Source: an uncultured beta proteobacterium (GTDB lineage: Bacteria; Pseudomonadota; Gammaproteobacteria; Burkholderiales; Burkholderiaceae_C). From it: a stretch of DNA of 41,162 nt. The notes beneath the pieces were generated by a model, which was not told where the DNA came from, did not search any database, and was given only the letters and a program-made list of their open reading frames with translations. Below, piece by piece: positions 29,151 through 37,187 of the stretch (position 1 is the first letter of the stretch; every line of letters starts with the position of its first letter). The stretch covers positions 1 through 41,162 of the forward strand of contig CAIKVZ010000326.1 in NCBI GenBank assembly GCA_903830985.1, written 5' to 3'. The position numbers and the translations under genes were made by a program.

Positions 29151-30407
29151 ATGAAAACCAAGCACTCCATCGCCTCCCCCCTGGCCCTGCTCACCGGTCT
29201 GTGCGCCGTTCTGGCCTCTTTCGCAGCGACCACACCGGAATCCGCCACCAAAGCCGCAGAACAGATCAACCCCGTAGCCGGCATGCCGGCCGTGGTCGAT
29301 GCCCGCAACCTGTACAGCGAAATCGGCACCGCCCACATGAGCCCGGCGGTGAAGGGCCATCTGGAGCGCATCTACGTGCCGCATCTACGCTCCAACGATG
29401 TCTACGTGATCGACCCCGCCACGCTGAAGGTGGTGGACCGCTTCAAGGTCGGCGCCGCGCCCCAGCACATCGTTCCGTCCTGGGACCTGAAGACGCTGTG
29501 GGTGGCGAACAACGCCGAGCGTCGCAAGGACGGCAGCCTCACGCCCGTGGACCCGCTGACCGGCAAACCCGGCAGGTCGATCCTGGTCGACGACCCGTAC
29601 AACGTCTACTTCACGCCCGACGGCAAGTCGTCCATCATCGTGGCCGAGGCGCACAAGCGGCTGGACTTCCGCGACCCGCAGACCATGGCCCTGCAGTACT
29701 CCATCGACACGCCGCAATGCGGCGGCATCAACCACGCCGACTTCTCCATCGATGGCCGCTACGCTCTGTTCACCTGTGAATTCAACGGCTCGGTGGCGAA
29801 GATCGATCTGGTCAAGCGCGAGGTCACGGGCTACCTCAGGCTCACCATGCCGACCACGCGCTTCAAGGAAACCAAGCTGCCCTTCGACCCCCTGAACACC
29901 GAGATCTGCACCAGCACCAAGGGCATGCCGCAGGACATCCGGATCTCGCCCGACGGCCGGCGTTTCTATGTGGCCGACATGATGGCCGACGGCGTGCACG
30001 TGGTCGACGGCGAAAGCATGAAGGAGGTCGGCTTCATCGCCACCGGTCTGGCCGCGCACGGCCTGTATCCGAGCCGCGACGGCAAGAGCCTGTATGTGGC
30101 GAACCGCGGCACGCACAAGATCCACGGCAAGCCCCGCGGCGGCGGCGGCGTCACGGTGATCGACTTCGCCAGCAACAAGGTCACAGCGCAGTGGCTGATC
30201 CCGGGCGGCGGCAGCCCGGACATGGGCAACGTCAGCGCCGACGGCAAATGGCTGTGGCTGTCGGGCCGTTTTGACGACATGGTGTACCGCATCGACACCA
30301 GCAGCGGCGCAGTGAACAAGATCAAGGTCGGCGCTGAACCCCACGGCCTGACGGTGTGGCCGCAGCCGGGCCGCTATTCGCTGGGCCACACGGGCAACCT
30401 GCGCTGA
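29151..30407 (+). CDS. Exported YncE-like beta-propeller protein
   Basis: The 418-residue protein has a signal peptide (about 1-26) followed by seven-bladed beta-propeller repeats of the YVTN/YncE/cytochrome d1-like type. Repeat signatures include NDVYVIDPATLKVVDRFKVG, APQHIVPSWDLKTLWVANN, DDPYNVYFTPDGKSSIIVAE, PQDIRISPDGRRFYVADM and HGLYPSRDGKSLYVANRG. No haem-binding CxxCH is present, so it is not a cytochrome. Such periplasmic propellers serve as binding or scaffold proteins or as enzymes with unassigned substrates. It is 33 bases after the creatininase-family gene with no terminator between, hence likely co-transcribed. Its stop is 2 bases from that of the convergent response regulator. 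Confidence 0.88.
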   Translation: MKTKHSIASPLALLTGLCAVLASFAATTPESATKAAEQINPVAGMPAVVDARNLYSEIGTAHMSPAVKGHLERIYVPHLRSNDVYVIDPATLKVVDRFKVGAAPQHIVPSWDLKTLWVANNAERRKDGSLTPVDPLTGKPGRSILVDDPYNVYFTPDGKSSIIVAEAHKRLDFRDPQTMALQYSIDTPQCGGINHADFSIDGRYALFTCEFNGSVAKIDLVKREVTGYLRLTMPTTRFKETKLPFDPLNTEICTSTKGMPQDIRISPDGRRFYVADMMADGVHVVDGESMKEVGFIATGLAAHGLYPSRDGKSLYVANRGTHKIHGKPRGGGGVTVIDFASNKVTAQWLIPGGGSPDMGNVSADGKWLWLSGRFDDMVYRIDTSSGAVNKIKVGAEPHGLTVWPQPGRYSLGHTGNLR

Positions 30408-30409
30408 GC

Positions 30410-31108
30410 TCAGTCGGGCAGATCGAAGCGATAGCCCACGCCGTAGACCGAGGCGATGCACTCGCATCCCGGCTCGGCGAGTTGAATCTTGCGGCGCAGG
30501 TTCTTGATGTGGCTGTCGATGGCGCGGTCACTCACGTCGCGCTGCTCGGCGTGCACCGTGTCGAGCAGCTGGGCGCGTGAGAACACCCTGCCGGGACGGC
30601 CCAGCAGCAGGCGCAGCATGCGAAATTCCAGCACCGTGAGCGCCAGCCACTGGCCGCGCCAGGCGATGCGCAGGGCTTCTTCGTCGATGCTCCACGGCAC
30701 AGCGGGCAGCAGCCGGCCTTGGGCGCGGCGCAGCAGGGCGCGCACCCTGGCTACGACTTCACGCGGGCTGAAGGGTTTGCACACATAGTCGTCGGCGCCG
30801 CTGTCCAGGCCCAGCAGGCGGTCCACCTCGTCCACGCGCGCCGTCAGCATCAGGATCGGCACATCGCTGAAAGCGCGAACGGCCCGGCACACGCCCAGGC
30901 CGTCCAGCCCCGGCAACATCAGGTCCAGCACGATGGCGGCCGGCACCCGTTGGCGGATCCGGTCCAGCGCCTGCTGGCCGTCGCCGACCGCATCCGCTTC
31001 AAAACCTTCGCTGCGCAGATAGTCGAGCAGCAGTTGGGCGATCTTGGCATCGTCCTCGACCACCAGCACGCGCCGGTCCTGCAGGCGGCGCTCGATGGGC
31101 GGTGTCAT
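30410..31108 (-). CDS. OmpR/PhoB-family response regulator (BaeR-like)
   Basis: The 232-residue protein has an N-terminal receiver domain: acidic pocket VVEDD (about 16-20), phosphoacceptor Asp62 in IVLDLMLPGLDG, Thr in LMLTAR, and Lys111 in DDYVCKPFSP. The C-terminal winged helix begins near 135 and has LTVLEFRMLRLLLGRPGRVFSRAQLLD and IDSHIKNLRRKI, ending VYGVGYRFDLPD. The ATG at 31108 overlaps the kinase stop (ATGA). A long in-frame opening upstream is an antisense-type shadow of the kinase. Its targets may include the divergent four-Cys protein and peroxidase genes (inference from position). Confidence 0.94.
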   Translation of the reverse strand: MTPPIERRLQDRRVLVVEDDAKIAQLLLDYLRSEGFEADAVGDGQQALDRIRQRVPAAIVLDLMLPGLDGLGVCRAVRAFSDVPILMLTARVDEVDRLLGLDSGADDYVCKPFSPREVVARVRALLRRAQGRLLPAVPWSIDEEALRIAWRGQWLALTVLEFRMLRLLLGRPGRVFSRAQLLDTVHAEQRDVSDRAIDSHIKNLRRKIQLAEPGCECIASVYGVGYRFDLPD

Positions 31109-32553
31109 GCCGGCACCTTGGCCGACGCCGGCAGTTCGATGCTCAAGCGCAGGCCGCCCAGCACGGAAGCCGAGGCCGTGATGCGGCCTCCATGGGCCTT
31201 GGCGATCGCGTCGCAGATGGCCAGCCCCAGACCGCTGCCGCCGCTGTGCCGGTCGCGCGCCGACTCGGCCCGGTACAGCGGCTCGAACAGGCGCGCCAGG
31301 TCCATGGGCGGGACACCGGGCGCGCTGTCGTCGATGGCGAGGGTGACGCGCGCCGCCACGCAGCGCAGCGTGATGAGCACCTCGCCCGGCGCGTCGGTGT
31401 AGCGCAAGCTGTTCTCCAGCAGATTGGCGACGAGTTGTTCGATGCGCGCGCCGTCCCAGCACACCGGCAGCCGGCTCAGGGACCCGAGGTCGCATTTCAG
31501 CGTGAGACCCCGGTTCGCGGCGCGCGTGGCAAAACGCTGCACCAGCGACTGCACGATCTGCACCGCGTCGGCCTCGGCCGGGTGGCAGGGCAGCACCTTC
31601 AGGTCGGACAGCGCCAGCAGGTGCAGGTCGTCGACCAGGGCCGAGATGCGCAGCACTTCCTCGTGCAGCGAAGCCATGGCATCCACAGACAGCGCGCGCA
31701 CGCCGTTCCGGATGGCCTCGATCTCGCCGCGCAACACCGTCAGGGGCGTGCGCAGTTCGTGTGAGATGTCGGCGATCCAGCGTCGACGCGATCCTTCCAG
31801 TGCCTGCAGGTCCTCGGCCATGCGGTTCACGTTGCGCACCACGTCGCCGATTTCGTCGCTGCGCTGAATGCGCAATCGCACATTCAATTCGCCGCGGGCA
31901 ATGCGACGCGTCGCGTCTTGGATGGCTACCAGCGGCCGGACCCAGCGCGCCGCCCACCACCATGCAAAGGCCAGCACCAGCAGCAACAGTGCCGCGGCAA
32001 CGAAGGCGATGCTGCGGTACTGGGAGCGCAGGAAACGCGTCTCCACCGCGTCCGGCACCGGCTTGATGGTCAGCATGCGGGCCCGCCCGACGACCTCGCC
32101 CTGCAGCTTCACCGGGCGCTCGATGAAGGGCCCGGCGTCGCGCGGCAAGGGGCGGCCGATCAGGGGTTCACCGTCGTTGTCGTACAGCGCGACGCGCCGA
32201 CCGAAGGCTTCGGCCGGCACCGGTGGCTGCGGCTGAGGCTGCGGCGGCTGACCATCCCTGGGCGGACGCGGCCGCGGTCGGTCCGGCTGCAAGCCTTCAC
32301 GCTGCGCGAACGCGTCCAGCAGCTCGCGCATATCGAGTCCGCGCCGGTTGAACGCGTCCCTGCCCCCGGCCTGCTCGGCGCGTTCCTCGACCAGCGTGAC
32401 AAACTGCTCCAGCCGCTCGGCGTCGCGTGCGGCCAGGTAGTCGGAAAAACCATTGCGCAGATTCCAGGCCATGACAGAGCCCATGGCCAGCACTGCCACG
32501 GCCACGGCGCAGAGCAGCAGCAGGGAGAGGGTATGAACGAGACGCAGGCGCAT
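31105..32553 (-). CDS. Sensor histidine kinase (BaeS-like)
   Basis: The 482-residue inner-membrane kinase has helix 1 at about 7-30, a periplasmic sensor loop to about 180, helix 2 at about 181-203 and a HAMP domain at about 204-256. The H-box is DISHELRTPLTVLRGEIEAI (phospho-His265). The ATPase domain has NLLENSLRYTDAPG, DSAPGVPPMDLARLFEPLYR and GGSGLGLAICDAIAKAHGG. The periplasmic loop contains a strikingly Pro/Arg/Gln-rich stretch (about 89-113). The ATG at 32553 begins MRLRLVHTLSLLLL; an upstream 22-codon extension is rejected. It is divergent from the four-Cys protein gene across 126 bases and overlaps the regulator gene. Confidence 0.94.
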   Translation of the reverse strand: MRLRLVHTLSLLLLCAVAVAVLAMGSVMAWNLRNGFSDYLAARDAERLEQFVTLVEERAEQAGGRDAFNRRGLDMRELLDAFAQREGLQPDRPRPRPPRDGQPPQPQPQPPVPAEAFGRRVALYDNDGEPLIGRPLPRDAGPFIERPVKLQGEVVGRARMLTIKPVPDAVETRFLRSQYRSIAFVAAALLLLVLAFAWWWAARWVRPLVAIQDATRRIARGELNVRLRIQRSDEIGDVVRNVNRMAEDLQALEGSRRRWIADISHELRTPLTVLRGEIEAIRNGVRALSVDAMASLHEEVLRISALVDDLHLLALSDLKVLPCHPAEADAVQIVQSLVQRFATRAANRGLTLKCDLGSLSRLPVCWDGARIEQLVANLLENSLRYTDAPGEVLITLRCVAARVTLAIDDSAPGVPPMDLARLFEPLYRAESARDRHSGGSGLGLAICDAIAKAHGGRITASASVLGGLRLSIELPASAKVPA

Positions 32554-32679
32554 GGTGAGCGTGATTAGACCCGCAGATTGTGCGCAAAGTGTGGAGGCGT
32601 GCCCATATTGCATCCACATTTGAATCGCAAACTGGCGCCACCGCAGGCCCTCGCCGACGGACTTTCAAGGAGCATGGAA
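32554..32679. other. Divergent intergenic region, sensor kinase / four-Cys protein
   Basis: 126 bases that must hold promoters for both directions and possible sites for the response regulator. A CAAGGAG Shine-Dalgarno (32666-32672) serves the four-Cys gene. I do not see a convincing direct-repeat operator or -35/-10 pair. Confidence 0.4.
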
Positions 32680-32994
32680 ATGACATCACGCCAGCGCAGC
32701 AGTCTTAAAGAAAGCATTGTTCGGGCACGGCAAGCCGCCGTGACCACGACCATCTTCATCCTTGGCGCCGCCAGCGCCTGGGCGCAGTCCCAGGGGCCTG
32801 AAGGCCACCACCAGCCGCCGCCTGAAGCACTGGCCGCCTGCCAGGCGCTGGCCAGCGGCCAAGCCTGCGGCTTCACCGGCCGCCGTGGCGAAGTCAAGGG
32901 CAACTGCTGGGCGCCCGAAGGCAAGCCCCTGGCCTGCAAGCCCCAGGGCACGCCGCCGCCAAGAGCTACCGCGTCGCAGCCCAAGAAACCCTGA
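32680..32994 (+). CDS. Small secreted protein with four cysteines, unknown function
   Basis: The 104-residue protein is not assigned to a named family. After a basic N-terminus (residues 1-18) comes a hydrophobic signal segment (VTTTIFILGAASAWAQ, about 21-36). The mature part is ~68 residues and opens with a His/Pro-rich stretch HHQPPPEALAAC. The four cysteines are at 54, 63, 76 and 86, spaced C-x8-C-x12-C-x9-C, with glycines around G..C.F....G...G.CW and an end LACKP. Even cysteine number suggests two disulfides. The ATG at 32680 has an AAGGAG at good spacing; 32674 is also ATG. It is divergent from the BaeSR-like pair and 18 bases before the peroxidase gene, so both are likely one transcript. 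Function is unknown. Confidence 0.75.
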   Translation: MTSRQRSSLKESIVRARQAAVTTTIFILGAASAWAQSQGPEGHHQPPPEALAACQALASGQACGFTGRRGEVKGNCWAPEGKPLACKPQGTPPPRATASQPKKP

Positions 32995-33002
32995 CCCCCC
33001 CC
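32995..33002 (+). repeat. C8 homopolymer next to the peroxidase ribosome-binding site
   Basis: Eight C fill the gap between the stop of the four-Cys gene and the GGAG Shine-Dalgarno of the peroxidase gene. Confidence 0.85.
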
Positions 33003-33012
33003 GGAGAAACTC

Positions 33013-34290
33013 ATGCACATCACACCCTCTTCTTTTCGGCGGCTTGGCGCATCACTTGCTGTCAGCCTCATGCTCGCAGCCTGCGGTGGCGGCGGCGACC
33101 CGGCAGCAAGCGCCGATGCCGCCATCACGACCGCCCTCGCGACGCCAACCCCGGTGGAGCTCGCCGCCAGGCCGCCGGCCGATGCGGGCCTTTCCGCCAT
33201 GGAACTGCTGGGCAAGCAGATCTTCAACGACCCCAACCTGTCCGAGCCGCCCGGAACGCCCTGCGTGGCCTGTCACCGTCCGGAACTGGGCTGGGCCGAC
33301 AACCACGGCTCGAAGATCGGCGTGGCGCGCGGCAGCAAACCGGCTTCGCTGGGCCTGCGCAACGTGCTGACCAACGGCTACAGCGCCCTGGTTCCGCCCT
33401 TTGCCTTCGTCACGGTGAACGGCGAAACCGAGGCCCGCGGCGGGCACTTCTGGGACGGCCGCGCCGACACTCTGGCGCAGCAGGCGCTCGGTCCTTTGCT
33501 CAACCCGCTGGAGATGAACAACGCCAACGCCCGAGCGGTGGTGGACAAACTCGCCGCCGCGCCTTACGCGGCGCAGTTCCTGCAACAATTCGGTGCCTCG
33601 GCGCTGAACAACACGGACCAGGCCTTCACGCAGATCGGCCTGGCGCTGCAAGCGTTTCAAAAGTCCAGGCCGGTGCAGCCCTTCAACTCGAAGTACGACG
33701 CCATGCGCTTGGGGCACGCCGCCTTCGACGTGCACGAGCAGCAGGGTATGGCGCTGTTCATGGACAGCCAGCGCGCCAATTGCGCCAGCTGTCACAAGAT
33801 GGACCCGAAAAGCACCATTGACGCCGATTCACCGTTCTCGGACTTCGGCTACTACGCCACGGGCATCCCGCGCAACCGGGCGATACCGCGCAACGCCGAC
33901 GCTGGCTTTTTCGACCTGGGGCTGTGCGGACCGGAACGCAGCGCACCGGTCACGCCAGCGGCGGTGAACATCGCCGACTACTGCGGCAAGTTCCGTGTGC
34001 CCACGCTGCGCAATGTGGCGCTGCGTCAGGCCTTCATGCACAACGGATTCTTCAAGGACCTGAACGAGGTCGTGGCGTTCTATTCGACACGCAACAGCAA
34101 CCCCGTGCATTGGTATGGCGCCACCGGCGTGGCCAACGACCTGCCGCCCGCCTACCTGGGCAACATCGTTGCGGACAAGCCGCCGTTCAACCGCAAAAAA
34201 TCTGACGGTCCACTGCTGACCCCCACGGAAATCGCCGACATCGTGGCCTTCCTGCACACCCTCGACGACGGCTTCATCCCGCCGCGCTGA
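33013..34290 (+). CDS. Di-haem cytochrome c peroxidase / MauG-like lipoprotein
   Basis: The 425-residue protein has a lipoprotein signal (SLMLAAC, lipid Cys about 24, then GGGG) and the di-haem peroxidase fold. Haem motifs are CVACH (84-88) and CASCH (257-261). Family landmarks include GKQIFNDPNLS, GGHFWDGRADTLAQQALGPLLNPLEM, FGYYATGIPRN and FRVPTLRNVALRQAFMHNGFFKDLNEVVAFY. It should reduce H2O2 or perform MauG-type oxidation at the periplasmic face. Haem c attachment needs the Ccm system, not seen here. A GGAG Shine-Dalgarno lies 7 bases before the ATG. It lies 18 bases after the four-Cys gene, and its stop is 3 bases from that of the convergent peptidase. Confidence 0.92.
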   Translation: MHITPSSFRRLGASLAVSLMLAACGGGGDPAASADAAITTALATPTPVELAARPPADAGLSAMELLGKQIFNDPNLSEPPGTPCVACHRPELGWADNHGSKIGVARGSKPASLGLRNVLTNGYSALVPPFAFVTVNGETEARGGHFWDGRADTLAQQALGPLLNPLEMNNANARAVVDKLAAAPYAAQFLQQFGASALNNTDQAFTQIGLALQAFQKSRPVQPFNSKYDAMRLGHAAFDVHEQQGMALFMDSQRANCASCHKMDPKSTIDADSPFSDFGYYATGIPRNRAIPRNADAGFFDLGLCGPERSAPVTPAAVNIADYCGKFRVPTLRNVALRQAFMHNGFFKDLNEVVAFYSTRNSNPVHWYGATGVANDLPPAYLGNIVADKPPFNRKKSDGPLLTPTEIADIVAFLHTLDDGFIPPR

Positions 34291-34293
34291 GCG

Positions 34294-35559
34294 TCAGGGT
34301 TGGGCAGCGGCCCGGCCGAGCTCCTGCAACAGGCGCGAGGTCAGGTACAAGCGCGGCACGATGGAGTCGACCTCGATGTACTCGTCCTTGGCGTGGTAGC
34401 CCCAGCCCGCCAGTCCCAGGCTTTCCAGCACGGCCGGCTTGCCGGAGCGACCGGCATAACCGGCGTCGGTGCCGGCCCCGGTGCTGGGATGCAGCAGCAG
34501 CTTGCGACCATCGAGTTCGGCGTAGATCGCCTGCGCCCGTTTGGCCAGCGCCAGACCGCGTTCGCCGGCGACATAGGGCGGGCGCCCGGGATCGAACGTC
34601 AGGCTCACTTCCGTGTCCGCGACGCGCCGGCTCTCCTTGACCTTCGCTTCCAGCGCCGCCTGCAGCTTCTCACCCGCGCCGGGGCTGGTCAGGCGTACGT
34701 CGCCAAAGGCATGGGCGCGATCGGGAATCTGATTGCGTACCAGGCCCGCCTGCGCGAAGGTCCAGTTCAGTTGCGCGCCGGGGATCTGCTGCGCCACATC
34801 CTGCGTGGCCAGGATCTGGTGCGACAGTTCGACCAGCGCGTTGCGACCCAGTTCCGGGGCGGCGCCGGCGTGCGAGGCCCGGCCCTTGACCTCCATGGTG
34901 ACAATGGTGCCGCCCGCTGCAGACAGCAGCACGCCCTCGGCCTTGGCCACGGTTTTCGCCACAATGGGTTCATAGGAGAGCACCACATCCTGCATTTCAC
35001 CCAGTGTGGCAATCGTCTCGCCGGATCCTTTGGAGCCGATCTCCTCGTCCGAATTGAACAACACCGTGAGGCTGGCGAAATCGTTCCAGCCGGCTGCGCG
35101 CAGCAGCGCGATGGAATGCAGGATCACCGCCATGCCGCCCTTGTCATCGGCGATGCCCGGGCCATAGAGGCGGTTTCCGTCCTGGCGCCACGGTTGCGTG
35201 GTCAGGATGCCATCGGCATAGACCGTGTCCATGTGGGCAATCAGCATCACCTTCAGGCGACCGGTCCCTGTCCACACGCCTTTGACCATCACGCGCTCGC
35301 TGTCGGCGCTCTTGATGCGCTCGGTCTGTGCGCCCAGGGTCTTGAGCCTGGCCTGTGCATAGTCGGCCACCCGGGACAGGCCGGCCATATTGCCCGAGCC
35401 GGAGTCGAACAGCACCAGATCGTGCAGCGTGTCGATAACAGCCGCTTCGCTCGCCTGGGCCGAAGCAAACAGGGGTTTGTCGAGCGTCTGCGCGTGGCCA
35501 ACCGTTGCGCCGAACAGGGTGGAAAAGGTCAGCAACAGGGCGATGCCGGGATGGTTCAT
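34294..35559 (-). CDS. Exported M20-family metallopeptidase (carboxypeptidase G2-like)
   Basis: The 421-residue protein has a signal peptide (about 1-23, VGHAQ) and an M20 zinc peptidase core. Metal and catalytic residues are visible: His/Asp in LIAHMDTVYADG, Asp in YGPGIADDKGGMAV, the catalytic Glu pair in FNSDEEIGSKGS, and a final His in WGYHAKDEYIEVDSI. The dimerisation domain has VKGRASHAGAAPELGRNALVEL. The family cleaves C-terminal glutamate or dipeptides; exported members resemble CPG2. It lies 13 bases downstream of the amidohydrolase gene on the same strand, so the two are probably an operon. Confidence 0.92.
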   Translation of the reverse strand: MNHPGIALLLTFSTLFGATVGHAQTLDKPLFASAQASEAAVIDTLHDLVLFDSGSGNMAGLSRVADYAQARLKTLGAQTERIKSADSERVMVKGVWTGTGRLKVMLIAHMDTVYADGILTTQPWRQDGNRLYGPGIADDKGGMAVILHSIALLRAAGWNDFASLTVLFNSDEEIGSKGSGETIATLGEMQDVVLSYEPIVAKTVAKAEGVLLSAAGGTIVTMEVKGRASHAGAAPELGRNALVELSHQILATQDVAQQIPGAQLNWTFAQAGLVRNQIPDRAHAFGDVRLTSPGAGEKLQAALEAKVKESRRVADTEVSLTFDPGRPPYVAGERGLALAKRAQAIYAELDGRKLLLHPSTGAGTDAGYAGRSGKPAVLESLGLAGWGYHAKDEYIEVDSIVPRLYLTSRLLQELGRAAAQP

Positions 35560-35572
35560 GGGGTTCCTTGGG

Positions 35573-37126
35573 TTAACGGTTGGGGCCGCGTATCGGCTTG
35601 CCTGGCAGGGCGCTGCGCAGCAGTTCCCCGTCCTGAATCACAGACTGGCCCGCGACGATGACGTGTCGCATGCCCAAAGACGGCAGGCGCGGATTCTCGT
35701 AGGTGGCGCGGTCGCCCAGGGTGGCCGGGTCAAACACCACGATGTCGGCGTCCGCCCCAATGCGGATGCGCCCCTTGAGTTTCATCTGCGGCGCGGCCTC
35801 TTCCATCAACTGCGCCGGCGCCAGCGTGCTGCGACGCAGCGCATCCATCAGCGTCAGCACCTTGTCCTCGCGCACCCAGCGTCCGACCACGCGCGAAAAA
35901 GTCCCGGCAATGCGGGGGTGCGCATCGGCGTTGGCCGGCAGCGGCCAGACCTCGCCTTCGATCAGCATGCGGCCCACGGTGTAGGGCACGGCGTCCGAGG
36001 CGATCACGGTACCGGGAAACAGCAGCGCATCGCGCAACAGCTTTCGGTCATCGGTGTTCTTTTCGTTCAGGAAATGAAAGATCGCCAGCGCCTGAGGACG
36101 CTCGGAGCGCACGCGGCGCAATTCGTCGTCGTCCTTGATCCAGCTGTTGGTTTCCACCAGGTAGATGTCGGATGCCTTGATGCCCGACAGCGGCAGGTTC
36201 TCCGGCGCATAGCGCGCTGCGCCGATGGTGGTGGAGCCCGCGCCATAGGGATAGGCCTCGGTCGTGACCCTGATGTCGCGCTGCTGAGCCTGGGCGATGA
36301 AGTCGGTCACGGCATTGATGTCGCGCCACGAAGAGCTGTTGATGTGGCACAGGTGCATGTGCGCGCCCGACGCCACGGCCGCAGAAATGACTTCGGCAAA
36401 GCCTTCGTAATAGCTGCCCGGCTCGTCGTGATTCGTGGCGCGCACATGCGTGAAGGTCGGCACGTGGTAGCGCGCCGCCAGCTTGGCCAGGCCCAGGTAC
36501 TCCTCGCGGTTGCTGTTGGGCGCATAGCCCACCATGATGCCCACGCCCAGCGCGCCCTGTTGGAGCCCCTGCTCGACTTCGTCCAGCACCTTCTGACTCA
36601 TGGGGCGCGATACCAGCGAACGCCATTTGGACTTGCCGAAGTTGTCGCTGTAGGTGCTGGTACGGCCGTCCACCACGACGCCGTCGAGCACCTTCATGCG
36701 TGCCAAAGCCCAAGAAACCGAGAAGCCGTAATTGATGGGGCGACCTTCCCGCGCCACGGACTCGTAGGCCGCAGCAATGGGCAGGCTGCCAAGCTCCAGC
36801 TCCAGCGCCGTGGTCACGCCATCAAAGGCCTGCATGCGCGCCGAGGGCGTGGTCATGGCGTGCGAATGCAAGTCGATGAAGCCGGGCGACACCACCAGGC
36901 CGGTGGCATCGATGACGCGGGCGGCCTGCAGTTTTTGCGCGCTGATGGCGACGATGCGACCGCCGCGCAAGCCCAGGTCGCGCACGCCGTCGAGCCCGCT
37001 TTCCGGGTCCATGACGCGCCCGCCGGAGATCACCGTGTCGAACGCCGATTCAGCGGCATTGGCAGCGAGCGGCAACGCGGCGAACAAGGCCAGCAACAAT
37101 GCGGTGAACGGGAACCGTGACGCCAT
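35573..37126 (-). CDS. Exported D-aminoacylase-type amidohydrolase
   Basis: The 517-residue protein has a signal peptide (MASRFPFTALLLALFAALPLAANA) and an amidohydrolase-superfamily TIM barrel of the N-acyl-D-amino-acid deacylase group. Metal-binding HxH is in GFIDLHSHAM (near residue 82 after the start). THVRATNHDEPGSYYEG, HLCHINSSSW and TVIASDAVPY hold later His/Asp ligands, and IRIGADADIVVFDPATLGDRATY is the typical C-terminal strand. The ATG at 37126 has GAGGA upstream at good spacing; the ATG two codons earlier would sit on top of it. With the M20 peptidase it could release amino acids from D-amino-acid-containing or acylated peptides (inference). Confidence 0.9.
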   Translation of the reverse strand: MASRFPFTALLLALFAALPLAANAAESAFDTVISGGRVMDPESGLDGVRDLGLRGGRIVAISAQKLQAARVIDATGLVVSPGFIDLHSHAMTTPSARMQAFDGVTTALELELGSLPIAAAYESVAREGRPINYGFSVSWALARMKVLDGVVVDGRTSTYSDNFGKSKWRSLVSRPMSQKVLDEVEQGLQQGALGVGIMVGYAPNSNREEYLGLAKLAARYHVPTFTHVRATNHDEPGSYYEGFAEVISAAVASGAHMHLCHINSSSWRDINAVTDFIAQAQQRDIRVTTEAYPYGAGSTTIGAARYAPENLPLSGIKASDIYLVETNSWIKDDDELRRVRSERPQALAIFHFLNEKNTDDRKLLRDALLFPGTVIASDAVPYTVGRMLIEGEVWPLPANADAHPRIAGTFSRVVGRWVREDKVLTLMDALRRSTLAPAQLMEEAAPQMKLKGRIRIGADADIVVFDPATLGDRATYENPRLPSLGMRHVIVAGQSVIQDGELLRSALPGKPIRGPNR

Positions 37127-37187
37127 GGTCATCCTCGCTGAAATGAAACCGAGAATACCCGACATGGTGTAGGGTCAAACCCTGCAG

